Shown here piece by piece: positions 44,930 to 53,858 of a DNA stretch of 64,000 nt. Source of the stretch: Mogibacterium timidum ATCC 33093 (GTDB lineage Bacteria; Bacillota; Clostridia; Peptostreptococcales; Anaerovoracaceae); assembly GCF_000525775.1 (NCBI RefSeq), contig NZ_JALU01000021.1:17818-81817 (forward strand). The letters are read 5' to 3'. The position numbers and the translations under genes were made by a program. Numbering within the stretch: the stretch's first letter is position 1; the number at the start of each line of letters is the position of its first letter. The notes beneath the pieces were generated by a model, which was given only the letters and a program-made list of their open reading frames with translations, made no database searches and was not told the DNA's origin.

Positions 44930-45037
44930 ATATTGAACAGGATGCATAGAAAACTTAAGGAAGAGGGAAGCACCATAATAATGGTTACGCATGATATGGA
45001 GCTGCTAAAATACGCAAGTAGAGTTATCAGTCTGTAA
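44930..45037 (+). pseudogene. C-terminal remnant of an ABC-transporter ATPase
   Basis: An in-frame segment reads ILNRMHRKLKEEGSTIIMVT then HDMELLKYASRVISL and stops. This is the D-loop-to-H-loop end of a LolD/MacB-type ATPase (TIIMVTHD holds the switch histidine). The upstream frame is closed by a stop, so the rest of the gene is lost. The only ATG (44942) leaves 31 codons. Confidence 0.6.
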
Positions 45038-45082
45038 ACGCGACTTATTTGCTTATAGCATAAAATTAATAAGAAAATGAAC

Positions 45083-45109
45083 GAAGAGCTAAGCATTTGT
45101 TAGCTCTTC
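45083..45109. terminator. Bidirectional terminator after nadE
   Basis: GAAGAGCTAA (45083-45092) pairs perfectly with TTAGCTCTTC (45100-45109), seven-base loop. On the minus strand a U-rich stretch follows, ending the hydF-nadE transcript. Confidence 0.8.
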
Positions 45110-45145
45110 AAAATATTTGCAGATCTTTGGTAACAGGACTGATAA

Positions 45146-45883
45146 CTATCCTTCATACTTAAAGCTGTCCATATATCTCAACTTAAAGAGATTGCGCTCA
45201 TGAAGCGTATCGATGCGCTCCTTAGCTGTCGCATCCTCGATTTCACCGGTGCGTATGTAGCGGTCGAGTACCTCGTAAGTGAATCCGAGCTTGTCCTCAT
45301 CGGACATTCCGCTCAATCCGTCTGATGGAACCTTTTCAATCAGAATATCAGGTACACCAAGCACTCTGCCCATGGCACGAATTTCTGCGGTTGTAAATGA
45401 AGAAATAGGGCTGAAATCTCCTGCCGCATCTCCGTACCTCGTCGAATATCCGACCCAGTCCTCGGAGAGGTTGCAGGTGTTCGCTACTCTGCCGTTCCTG
45501 GATTGTCCGACAGCGTAGAGTGTAGCCATTCTGAGGCGTGGAGCGAGGTTGATCAGCGAATCATTGCTCAGTTCACCGATTACGCACTCGATGTCCTTTA
45601 CGGCGCCGTTGTATGCGGCCGCTATATTGATCACGTAGTGATTGATGCCCAGGTGATTGACGAGGAGCAGTGCCATATCCATGTCGCTCTGCTCGCCGTT
45701 AGGCATCATGATACCGATTACTCTGTCCTTGCCGAGAGCCTCTACCAGAAGTGCGGCGGTAATCGAGCTGTCCTTGCCTCCGCTTATGCCGATAATAGCG
45801 TTGCAGTCAGGTCCGTTTTCAGCGAACCAATCCTGAATCCATTTTACCGTTGCTTCTACAGCTTTGCTTGCATCAAAATCCAT
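45146..45883 (-). CDS. nadE: Ammonia-dependent NAD+ synthetase
   Basis: Final step of NAD biosynthesis: NaAD + ATP + NH3. 245 residues without a glutaminase domain, so ammonia-dependent. The PP-loop IIGISGGKDSS (about 33-43), NLSEDWVGYSTRYGDAAGDFSPI and KVPSDGLSGMSDEDKLG are signatures. The start at 45883 follows GGAGG and overlaps the hydF stop by 11 bases; the frame open to 46015 lies inside hydF. Confidence 0.96.
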   Translation of the reverse strand: MDFDASKAVEATVKWIQDWFAENGPDCNAIIGISGGKDSSITAALLVEALGKDRVIGIMMPNGEQSDMDMALLLVNHLGINHYVINIAAAYNGAVKDIECVIGELSNDSLINLAPRLRMATLYAVGQSRNGRVANTCNLSEDWVGYSTRYGDAAGDFSPISSFTTAEIRAMGRVLGVPDILIEKVPSDGLSGMSDEDKLGFTYEVLDRYIRTGEIEDATAKERIDTLHERNLFKLRYMDSFKYEG

Positions 45884-47108
45884 TGTCGATCCTCCGTAAA
45901 CCAAATGGGCGTATCGCCCGTTCCAGTATGCCGTTGCAGTATGCGATGACCATTCCGTAGTTCGCAATAGGGACACCCTGCGCATCCGCTTCTCTGAGCC
46001 TATACTGCATCTCACGCCTATTAAGCATGCAGGCGCCGCAGTGGATGATCAGCTTGTATTTGCTGAGATCCCCGGGGTATTCGCCGCCGGAGGTCCAGTC
46101 AAATTCCACATCCGGCTGCACCTTGCGCACCAGCTTCGGAATCTTGACAGTTCCGATGTCGTTGCACTGGCGGTGGTGCGTGCAGCCTTCGCTGATGAGT
46201 ACCTTGTCGCCCGCTGCCAGAGTACCGAGGGCAAGCGCCCCGCGGAGCTGCAGCTCCAGGTTGCCCTTTTGTCTTGAAAATATAATCGAAAACGACGTAA
46301 GCGGCATGTCTGCCGGGATGTCATTTGCCACTGACTTGAACGCCTGTGAATCAGTTATCACGATATCCGGAGATCTCCCGAGTGCAGCCAGCGCAGACTT
46401 TACCTCTGCTTCCTTGGACACCAGTGCCATTGCGCCCTTATCCAGTATGTCGCGGATTACCTGTTGCTGTGGGAGGATGAGCCTGCCCTTTGGTGCAGCT
46501 GAATCGATTGGAGTCACCAGCAGTACTACGTCTCCGGCGTTTACAATCCCGTCAGTCAGTCCAATCTCAGGCTCTTCGAACCGGGCGGCGCTGACGATGG
46601 CTTGTTTGAGTCTGTCTATACCGGTACCGTTTAGTGCGTTGGTACAGACCGGTGCGATGTCCGCGGGCAGATCGAACTGACTGCGAATCTCGGCCTCTTC
46701 AGCACCGCCCTCATATTTGTTAATAGCTACTACAGCAGGGAGCTTGCGCTTTCCGGCTTCCGCCAAAAACTCCCGTGCCATCTCGGGAAATTGCGATTCG
46801 TGCCTGGTTGCGTCGAGCACGAATACGGCGAGATCACATTTTCGCAGGATCTCGTATGACTTGTCAACTCTCTTGAGCCCGAGCTCACCCTCGTCATCAA
46901 GCCCGGCCGTATCTATGAACAGAACCGGCCCGAGCGGCAGCAGCTCCATGCTCTTGTAGACCGGATCGGTTGTGGTGCCGGCAACCTCGGATGTCAGCAC
47001 TAATTCCTGCCCGAGAAGTTTATTAACGAGTGAAGATTTACCGGCATTGCGTGGGCCAAAAAGCCCGATTGTAAATCTATTTCCTGAAGGAGTATCGTTT
47101 AATCCCAT
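45873..47108 (-). CDS. hydF: [FeFe]-hydrogenase maturation GTPase HydF
   Basis: Scaffold GTPase that receives the di-iron precursor and passes it to [FeFe]-hydrogenase. 411 residues. The G domain has GPRNAGKSS (G1), DTAGL (G3) and NKYE (G4, against the usual NKxD). The C-terminal cluster-binding site is CTHH ... CGAC, the HydF C-x-H ... C-x2-C pattern. Start ATG 47108 follows GAAAGG; an in-frame TTG at 47114 is less likely. HydE, HydG and the hydrogenase are not in this window. Implies a hydrogen-metabolising anaerobe. Confidence 0.95.
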   Translation of the reverse strand: MGLNDTPSGNRFTIGLFGPRNAGKSSLVNKLLGQELVLTSEVAGTTTDPVYKSMELLPLGPVLFIDTAGLDDEGELGLKRVDKSYEILRKCDLAVFVLDATRHESQFPEMAREFLAEAGKRKLPAVVAINKYEGGAEEAEIRSQFDLPADIAPVCTNALNGTGIDRLKQAIVSAARFEEPEIGLTDGIVNAGDVVLLVTPIDSAAPKGRLILPQQQVIRDILDKGAMALVSKEAEVKSALAALGRSPDIVITDSQAFKSVANDIPADMPLTSFSIIFSRQKGNLELQLRGALALGTLAAGDKVLISEGCTHHRQCNDIGTVKIPKLVRKVQPDVEFDWTSGGEYPGDLSKYKLIIHCGACMLNRREMQYRLREADAQGVPIANYGMVIAYCNGILERAIRPFGLRRIDNGF

Positions 47109-47238
47109 TTTCAAGACCTTTCATCATAATATATGTAATTTTATCACATGTGCGAAGTGCCCTCAACGGAGGGCTGTATGGTGTGGCAGTGCCCTGTGAA
47201 GTGGTGTATAATCAATAGACGCATGAGGAGGTAAGCAC

Positions 47239-48198
47239 ATGAAAAATGTGAATGTAATAGATATTAAACCGGGCTCCAATATCACTGATTTTTTTATGAT
47301 TAAGGCGACATCGATAAAGGTCGGTTCTAACGGCAAGGAGTATCATGATCTTACACTCACCGATGCGACGGGGGATCTCTCCGCCAAGAAGTGGGATGTC
47401 GATGAGAGCAACGTGGAGTTCCTCAAGTCACTCAAGGTTGGCGATGTGATTAAGGTCAGAGGAACAGTAACCGATTGGAAGGGGCAGACTCAGCTTAGGA
47501 TAGGACAGATTAGACTGGCTACAGAAGCTGACAATCTCGTGATGCGCAATTTCGTTAAGTCTGCACCGGAGAAGCCGACCGATATGTACGATTACATCAT
47601 TGGCGAGATTAACGCTATGCAGGATGAAGAGCTCAAAAAGCTTTGTCTGCACCTGTATGAGGGTAATAGAGAGAAGCTCCTGTATTATCCGGCAGCTATG
47701 TCCAACCATCACGCTGAATACGGTGGGCTGCTGTATCACATCAAGCGCATGATGATGAGCGCAAATCGCCTGTGCGAGGTATACACCAATCTATCCAGAG
47801 ATCTTCTGTTAGCCGGGGTTGCGATTCACGATATCGAGAAGCTCAATGAGATCCTGTCTGATAAGAACGGAGTGTCGCCGGGATATTCGTTCAAGGGGCA
47901 GATGCTCGGCCACATCGTGCAGGGCATCACTCTTATAAATGATCTGTGTAAGGAGTTCGGCATCGGCGAGGAGAAGGCTGTATTGCTTGAGCACATGATA
48001 CTCTCTCATCACTACGAACCTGAATTTGGAAGCCCCAAGAAGCCGTTGTTCCCAGAGGCGGAAATGCTTCACTATCTGGATATTGTCGATGCCAGGATGT
48101 TCGACATGGAGGAGGGGCTAAAGGGAGTAGAGGACGGAGAGTTCGGAGACCGCGTATGGCCGCTGGACAACAGAAGACTGTACAAGCGTACGTTCTAG
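47239..48198 (+). CDS. yhaM: 3'-5' exoribonuclease YhaM-like protein
   Basis: 319 residues. An N-terminal OB fold (about 15-90, with LTLTDATGDLSAKKWDV) precedes an HD-type metal-dependent phosphohydrolase domain (HHAEYGGLLYHIKRM, AGVAIHDIEKL, HMILSHHYEPEFGSPKKP). This order matches YhaM, which degrades RNA from the 3' end in Bacillus. RBS GAGGAGG lies upstream. recD2 follows after 27 bases. Confidence 0.93.
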   Translation: MKNVNVIDIKPGSNITDFFMIKATSIKVGSNGKEYHDLTLTDATGDLSAKKWDVDESNVEFLKSLKVGDVIKVRGTVTDWKGQTQLRIGQIRLATEADNLVMRNFVKSAPEKPTDMYDYIIGEINAMQDEELKKLCLHLYEGNREKLLYYPAAMSNHHAEYGGLLYHIKRMMMSANRLCEVYTNLSRDLLLAGVAIHDIEKLNEILSDKNGVSPGYSFKGQMLGHIVQGITLINDLCKEFGIGEEKAVLLEHMILSHHYEPEFGSPKKPLFPEAEMLHYLDIVDARMFDMEEGLKGVEDGEFGDRVWPLDNRRLYKRTF

Positions 48199-48225
48199 CC
48201 CGACTGATCGGAAAGTTTATCACTG

Positions 48226-50451
48226 ATGGCAACGACTGAAACCAAGATCGGCAAGATTACACAAGTTATCTACAATAATGAATCCAACGGCTTCGCAATT
48301 TGCCTGTTCGAGACGGAGGACGAACAATTTAAAATCTCCGGGACGTTCCATGCGATCAACAGGGAGATAACGTATAAGCTGGAGGGCTGTTTCAAAAATC
48401 ACCCGCGCTACGGTGAGCAGTTTAACGTGTCCGGATATGAGGAGCAGATGCCGGACGACGCAGAGGGAATCAGAATATTCCTTGCATCCGGGGCGATTCG
48501 TGGTATCGGGCCCAATATGGCCGGGAGAATTGTAGATAAGTTTGGCAAGGAGTCGCTCGACATAATCGATGAAGACCCTGATGCGTTGCTCTGCATCAAC
48601 GGTCTGGGTCCCAAGACGGTGGATAAGATAGTCAAGTCTTATCGGGAGTCGCGCGAATTTACCAAGATTTCGCTGGGGCTCGGAGAGTATGGCGTCATGC
48701 CGTCTCAGGCGGTCAGGATTTACAAGCTCTATGGGGATAAGTCACTCGAGGTGGTGAGGCAGAACCCGTACACACTGGTGGAAGATATTTATGGAATCAG
48801 CTTCAGCAAGGCGGATGAGATCGCCGGTAAGATCGGAATAGAGCAGGAGAGCGAATTCCGTGTACAGAGCGGTATCAAGTACGCGCTGTCAGTATTTGCA
48901 GGCAATGGCAGTACGCATGTACCCAAAGACGTGCTGATTGAGAGCTCTATCAGGCTGCTGGATGTATCTGGTGAGCTAATCGAGGAGAACCTGGTGGCGC
49001 TGGCTTTTTCCGGTCAAATAGAGACTGACTCGCTGGACGGAGTGCCGGTTGTGTATCAACACTTCTTCTACCGGGCAGAGCAGAGCGTCACCTTCCACAT
49101 CAAGAGGATAATGAACGGCTTCATGCCACCGACGGCTGCGAATGTCGACAACCTCATCAACGCTGCCGAGGCAGGTGAACGAATCCGACTATCCGGAGAT
49201 CAGTGCAAGGCGATACGCGCTGCACTGACCAACAAAATCACCATCATCACCGGAGGTCCGGGTACCGGAAAAACGACTATAATTAATCTCATCGTCAAGA
49301 TTTTCAAGCAAATGGGTATTTCGGTTGCCCTTGCTGCTCCGACCGGCCGTGCGGCTAAACGTATAACCGAGACTGCGGGCGTTGAAGCGATGACGATTCA
49401 CAGGCTGCTTGAATACGTGTACTCCGAGGATGATAACCAGATGGAGTTTGGCAGAAACGAAGACAATCCGCTTGAAGAGGACGCGTTTATTGTTGACGAG
49501 GCGTCCATGATCGACTTGATGCTGATGGACGGATTCCTGCAGGCGCTGGACAATGACAGCAGACTCATCATCGTCGGTGATGCGGATCAGCTGCCTTCAG
49601 TGGGGGCAGGCAACATCCTCCACGATATGATTAACAGTGAATATGTGCCTACGATCAGGCTTGAGGAAATATTCAGACAGGCCGGCGAGAGTCATATAGT
49701 TGTCAATGCTCACTCTATAAATAACGGAGAATACCCTGAGTTCAATGGTAAGGATAGCGATTTTTTCTTTATGCATAGGAGCGGTGAAGCGGATATCAGG
49801 GACACGATTGAAGAGCTCGTAACAGGCAGACTTGCAAGCTACTACGATTTCGTCAAGGACAGCAGCGATGTACAGGTTCTTACACCTACCAGAAAGGGCG
49901 GACTTGGGACGGCCAGTCTCAACGAACTGCTGCAGAGCGTGATTAACCCGGCGATGCCTGCCAGAAATGAGAGAAAATTCGGCAGCAAGACCTTACGAGA
50001 GGGTGACAAGGTCATGCAGATACGAAACAATTACCGGATGGAGTGGCGGCAGCTTGGCAGACAGAGCGGACGCGGGATTTTCAACGGAGATATGGGCGTT
50101 ATCGACACCATAGATACCGACAACGCTAAGGTAATTGTTGATTTTGACGGCAAATTCGTGACGTACGACAACGAGGAATTGGACGAGCTCGAACTGGCTT
50201 ACGCTGTAACCGTGCATAAGAGCCAAGGCTGCGAATTTCCCGCTGTAATCATTCCTATATCAGGATTTCCGCCGATGCTGGCTACGAGAAATCTTCTGTA
50301 TACAGCGATTACCAGAGGCAAGAAGCTGGTAATCCTGGTTGGCTCCGAGGAGCGCATGCAGAGGATGATAGATAACAACAGAATAGATGAGCGCTATACG
50401 GGACTTGAAGACAGGCTGCGTGAGATAGATCTGGGGCGCGGCCTGACATAG
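48226..50451 (+). CDS. recD2: SF1 DNA helicase RecD2
   Basis: 741-residue RecD-like 5'-3' helicase of the RecBC-independent type. N-terminal OB region and helix-hairpin-helix repeats (GAIRGIGPNMAGRIVDKFG, INGLGPKTVDKI) are the RecD2 hallmark. Helicase motifs are Walker A TGGPGTGKTT (about residue 343), VDEASMID, GDADQLPSVGAGN, and VTVHKSQGCEFPAVI with AITRGKKLVIL. It probably works in repair and replication-fork processing. Confidence 0.96.
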   Translation: MATTETKIGKITQVIYNNESNGFAICLFETEDEQFKISGTFHAINREITYKLEGCFKNHPRYGEQFNVSGYEEQMPDDAEGIRIFLASGAIRGIGPNMAGRIVDKFGKESLDIIDEDPDALLCINGLGPKTVDKIVKSYRESREFTKISLGLGEYGVMPSQAVRIYKLYGDKSLEVVRQNPYTLVEDIYGISFSKADEIAGKIGIEQESEFRVQSGIKYALSVFAGNGSTHVPKDVLIESSIRLLDVSGELIEENLVALAFSGQIETDSLDGVPVVYQHFFYRAEQSVTFHIKRIMNGFMPPTAANVDNLINAAEAGERIRLSGDQCKAIRAALTNKITIITGGPGTGKTTIINLIVKIFKQMGISVALAAPTGRAAKRITETAGVEAMTIHRLLEYVYSEDDNQMEFGRNEDNPLEEDAFIVDEASMIDLMLMDGFLQALDNDSRLIIVGDADQLPSVGAGNILHDMINSEYVPTIRLEEIFRQAGESHIVVNAHSINNGEYPEFNGKDSDFFFMHRSGEADIRDTIEELVTGRLASYYDFVKDSSDVQVLTPTRKGGLGTASLNELLQSVINPAMPARNERKFGSKTLREGDKVMQIRNNYRMEWRQLGRQSGRGIFNGDMGVIDTIDTDNAKVIVDFDGKFVTYDNEELDELELAYAVTVHKSQGCEFPAVIIPISGFPPMLATRNLLYTAITRGKKLVILVGSEERMQRMIDNNRIDERYTGLEDRLREIDLGRGLT

Positions 50452-50529
50452 GTCAAGCACAAAATGTGTGCTGAAGGGAAAATCTCCTGCGATATCATTG
50501 TATTAAGTGATGTCACAGGAGGTTTTGAT

Positions 50530-51276
50530 TTGAAGCACATAATACTTGACTTGGTGTACCCGGTATCACTCTATTGTATCTGCTGCCACCGATTTGTCGA
50601 TGAATCCATGCCATACAGTCTGTGCAGCACTTGCCTCAGTAAGCTGCGATGGGCTAATTCCAGGACCTGCGACAAGTGCGGTAAAATCCTAGGAGACCAC
50701 AATCCGATGTCGATCTGCTATAGCTGCAGGGAACACGGACATTCATTTGACAGAGGATATACATGTGCGGAGTATGGGATGTACGAGAAGGAGATAATTT
50801 TCAATCTCAAGTACAGGCATAAGACTCATATTGCGCCGATTATAGCGGAAATCATGCACGACAGGATGGACGCCGTCGTGATGGAAGAGTATCCGGATGT
50901 GATAATTCCGGTTCCGATGCATGTTAACAAGGAGCGGAGGCGCGGATTCAATCAGGCTGCATTGATTGCCAAGGCTTTTGCGCGCCTAGAAGGTATGGAA
51001 TACAGGGGAGATCTCGTCCTGCGCAGCAAAAGCACAAGGGTGATGAAGAGGCTATCGCCGGAGGAAAGACTGAACAATGTGAGGTCGGCGTTTGAGCTGT
51101 ACGAAGGAACCCGACGATATATTTCCGGCAAAAATATCTGTGTAGTTGATGACATCTATACGACTGGAGCTACTGTTGACTCTATGGCGAGGCTTCTCAA
51201 GGGGGCGGGCGCGACGCGGGTCGATGTGATGACCTTTGCGGCGGGCGCGGACATGATTAAGGAAGAGGCTATCTGA
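50530..51276 (+). CDS. comF: ComF family protein (phosphoribosyltransferase-like)
   Basis: 248 residues, TTG start at 50530 behind AGGAGG (50517-50522). The frame is open to 50464, but this ribosome site decides. An N-terminal zinc-ribbon (CICC ... CSTC, then CDKC ... CYSC) leads to a PRTase fold with ICVVDDIYTTGATVDSM as the PRPP motif. Homologues serve natural transformation. Downstream lies a structured RNA, the arrangement seen for raiA-motif RNAs after comFC. Confidence 0.92.
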   Translation: MKHIILDLVYPVSLYCICCHRFVDESMPYSLCSTCLSKLRWANSRTCDKCGKILGDHNPMSICYSCREHGHSFDRGYTCAEYGMYEKEIIFNLKYRHKTHIAPIIAEIMHDRMDAVVMEEYPDVIIPVPMHVNKERRRGFNQAALIAKAFARLEGMEYRGDLVLRSKSTRVMKRLSPEERLNNVRSAFELYEGTRRYISGKNICVVDDIYTTGATVDSMARLLKGAGATRVDVMTFAAGADMIKEEAI

Positions 51277-51306
51277 TTGTAAATACGAGGTCAAAAATGA
51301 TATTCT
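51277..51306 (+). promoter_or_regulatory. Promoter of the raiA-motif-like RNA
   Basis: TTGTAA (51277-51282, beginning right after the comF stop codon) and TATTCT (51301-51306) are 18 bases apart and place the start near 51313, just before the closing helix of the RNA. Confidence 0.45.
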
Positions 51307-51313
51307 AAAGCAT

Positions 51314-51505
51314 AAGGATATGCAAGGTCATGTTCGTGGTTGAAAGTCCAAGCCAGCTACGGGCAAAGGGATCCACGTAAGCTGCTGCGGGGACGGCAGT
51401 GATCATGGCGTAGTTTAGAAGTAAGTCCTCCGAGAAACTCGGGTTAAGGCGAGTGTGGGGTCAAAGACCAGGTCGAGTGACCGTGCCGTATCCTTTATTT
51501 TTATT
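51314..51505 (+). ncRNA. Structured RNA, probable raiA-motif RNA
   Basis: About 180 bases closed by a long-range helix: GGATA (51316-51320) with TATCC (51489-51493), GCA with TGC, and GGTCA (51326-51330) with TGACC (51478-51482). Internal hairpins include CCGAG-AAA-CTCGG and GGTC-AAA-GACC. The middle is purine-rich and conserved-looking (GTTCGTGGTTGAAAGTCC). A T-rich tail follows (51494-51504), giving an intrinsic terminator. Size, folding and position directly after comF fit the raiA motif, an ncRNA known mainly from Clostridia. I identify it from these features and memory of the class, not from a model search. Confidence 0.7.
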
Positions 51506-51529
51506 GAGAGCAATTCAGGGAGAAACAAC

Positions 51530-52903
51530 ATGGAATACAGGATTGAGCGAGATACTATGGGCGAGGTCAAGGTGCCGTCAGATAAGCTGTGGGGCGCTCA
51601 GACGCAGCGCAGCTCCATGAATTTCAAGGTAGGCAGGCACATGCCTGTCGAGATTATACGTGCTTTTGCGTATCTCAAGAATGCAGCAGCCTGCGCCAAT
51701 ATGGAGCTTGGAAAGCTGGCGCCGGAGAAGGCTTCATACATAATGATTATCTGTGATCAGATACTTAACGGTGAGCTTGACGACCAATTCCCGCTCGTAG
51801 TATACCAGACTGGCAGCGGCACACAAACCAATATGAATGTCAACGAGGTCATTGCCGGAAGAGCGAGAGAGATGGCCGGCATGGCGGTGCTCCATCCAAA
51901 TGACGATGTAAATATGTCTCAGAGTTCCAACGATACTTTCCCGACAGCCATGAGCATTGCGGCGGTGTTTGTTATGGAGGATAGAGTTTTGCCGGCACTG
52001 TCTCAGATGATTGAGACGCTCAAGGGGCTGGAAGAAAAATACATGAATGTAATTAAAACCGGCAGGACTCATCTGCAGGATGCTGTTCCTATGACCTTTG
52101 GACAGGAGGTCAGCGGCTGGCGTTCAATGTTTGAGCACGATTACTGCAATCTTGAGAATTCCCTTGCCGGGTTGCGCGAGATTGCTCTAGGAGGAACAGC
52201 CATCGGTACAGGGCTCAACGCACCTCCCGGATTTGCAGAACGAGCTGCCGGTGCGTTGTCTGACCTGACAGGGAAGGCATTTGTGACTGCGCACAACAAA
52301 TTCCATACACTCAGCTCCAAGGACGCATACGTATTTGCACACGGCGCGCTCAAGGGTTTGGCAGCAGATCTGATGAAGATGGCTAACGATATAAGATGGC
52401 TGTCCAGTGGGCCTAGGTGCGGATTGGGGGAGATTCATATCCCGGAGAACGAACCGGGAAGCTCAATCATGCCGGGCAAGGTTAATCCGACACAGACTGA
52501 ATCAGCGACTATGGTTGCCGTAAGGGTTATGGGCAACGATACGGTAGTTGGCATGGCAGCTTCACAGGGTAATTTTGAACTAAATGTATTTATGCCTGTA
52601 CTTATCGATGCCTTTATTGAATCGGCAAATTTGCTGGCTGATTCGCTGATTTCGCTAGACGAACATTGTGTTTGCGGGATAACAGTTAACGAGGACAAGA
52701 TGAATGAAAACGCGAGTCGCTCATTGATGGTAGCAGCAGCCCTCAATCTGTATATAGGGTATGAAAACGCCGCAAAGGTTGCCAAGAAGGCATATGCAGA
52801 TAACTCGACGCTCTGCGAAGCGGGAGTTTTGCTGGGGCTATTTACAGCTGAAGAGTATAGCGAATGGGTAAATCTGGCAGAGATGGCAGGAATTGATAAA
52901 TAG
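51530..52903 (+). CDS. fumC: Fumarate hydratase, class II
   Basis: Interconverts fumarate and malate; oxygen-stable, iron-free tetramer. 457 residues. ETDTMGEVKVPSD-like start, QTGSGTQTNMNVNEV, NMSQSSNDTFPTAM, GRTHLQDAVPMTFGQE and the signature GSSIMPGKVNPTQTE are intact. The ATG at 51530 is preceded by CAGGGAG; the longer frame runs into the upstream RNA gene. It occupies the place where raiA would be expected after comF and the RNA. Confidence 0.96.
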   Translation: MEYRIERDTMGEVKVPSDKLWGAQTQRSSMNFKVGRHMPVEIIRAFAYLKNAAACANMELGKLAPEKASYIMIICDQILNGELDDQFPLVVYQTGSGTQTNMNVNEVIAGRAREMAGMAVLHPNDDVNMSQSSNDTFPTAMSIAAVFVMEDRVLPALSQMIETLKGLEEKYMNVIKTGRTHLQDAVPMTFGQEVSGWRSMFEHDYCNLENSLAGLREIALGGTAIGTGLNAPPGFAERAAGALSDLTGKAFVTAHNKFHTLSSKDAYVFAHGALKGLAADLMKMANDIRWLSSGPRCGLGEIHIPENEPGSSIMPGKVNPTQTESATMVAVRVMGNDTVVGMAASQGNFELNVFMPVLIDAFIESANLLADSLISLDEHCVCGITVNEDKMNENASRSLMVAAALNLYIGYENAAKVAKKAYADNSTLCEAGVLLGLFTAEEYSEWVNLAEMAGIDK

Positions 52904-52915
52904 GGAGAAGAGAGA

Positions 52916-53518
52916 ATGGATAATAACGAACGTGATATTTATTACTGCCAGCTGCCGCTGGTCAAGATGCTGTGCAGCAAGTGGGCAGAGGCGCATCCAA
53001 ACCGCAAGCGTGCTAATCGCACAGTGCTTGCAGCAATTATACTCGGATTCGGACTGATTTTAGTAGTGCTGTACTATTTAATTAAGAATCCGAATGCTTC
53101 ACAGTGGTACCTGCACATCTCAATTTGGATTGCGGCGCTGTTAATCTATTTGTCAGGAAGACGCCGTAACGCAGAGAGTAACCCTCCCTTTAAGGGATTG
53201 CTCAATGTTAGATATGAGATGAGCGATGAGGGGATTTATTATATCTATCAGGAGAGGCTCACTGTATACACTTATTTTATAGCAGATAGCGACATCGATG
53301 AAATCGTGTACGATGAAGATTTCCAAGTGCTGCATATTATCGGAAAGGGCGAGGTGACGGCACAGACTAGAAAGGGCGCGACGGAACCTAAGCCTGTAAA
53401 TGAATACTACTGCTTGTTGCCTTATGATAAATTTGATATCGACGATATCCTTGGGCCTTATGGCGAGATGATTAAAAAGGTGCACGGGGATTTGCGCAGA
53501 AAGTTTGCTGCAAAATAG
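52916..53518 (+). CDS. Hypothetical membrane protein, YcxB-like
   Basis: 200 residues with two TM segments (about 38-60 and 66-82) and a C-terminal soluble domain of beta strands (GIYYIYQERLTVYTYF, DEIVYDEDFQVLHII). The TM pair plus PH-like strands, with VNEYYCLLPYDKFD, recalls the YcxB-like family. It lies 12 bases after fumC behind GGGAGAAGAGAG, so probably co-transcribed. Function unknown. Confidence 0.7.
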   Translation: MDNNERDIYYCQLPLVKMLCSKWAEAHPNRKRANRTVLAAIILGFGLILVVLYYLIKNPNASQWYLHISIWIAALLIYLSGRRRNAESNPPFKGLLNVRYEMSDEGIYYIYQERLTVYTYFIADSDIDEIVYDEDFQVLHIIGKGEVTAQTRKGATEPKPVNEYYCLLPYDKFDIDDILGPYGEMIKKVHGDLRRKFAAK

Positions 53519-53858
53519 GCTTAGCTTATAGGGCAAAAAGGAGCTATCGAGCTATCTGTCCGAAAGGCATTGGCAAAGCCGCTGCAATCGTTGAAATTTC
53601 AATGACTTCAGCGGCTGTGTCGTTTTGAAATAAGATATGGGGCGAATATCTTGAATGATATTCTATATTGAGACTGTCAATAGGGTCGCCAATTTCGGTG
53701 AGACTCTTCTCTAACTGCCATAGAAGGCTAATTTACAGAAAAAATCCCCCACCTCAAAGCATCTCATACACTCGGTGAATAAAATGTGCCGATTATGCAG
53801 CACTTGATAGCACCTGCAATCAGTAGCTTCTTCATCGAGCTTCACTCACACTTCACTG
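53519..53858. other. Intergenic region with repeat copy A
   Basis: 340 bases without a gene. It contains hairpin repeat A (53577-53616) and, 106 bases later, AGAAGGCTAATTTACAGAAA (53722-53741), both of which recur near 57.2 kb. The second word resembles a transposon end in style (TTTACAGAAAAA), possibly from an IS256-like element; this is only a guess. Confidence 0.5.
53577..53616. repeat. Duplicated hairpin repeat, copy A
   Basis: AGCCGCTG ... CAGCGGCT outer stem with an inner TTGAAATTTCAA palindrome. Closely similar in sequence to copy B at 57216-57255, including flanking GGCAAA and GGCTGTG. May act as a terminator after the YcxB-like gene or be a small mobile repeat. Confidence 0.7.

Noticed and set aside
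45503..46959. Several plus-strand frames over nadE and hydF, up to 217 residues
   Set aside because: They are shadows of the well-supported minus-strand genes; composition is Ser/Pro/Arg-rich without motifs.
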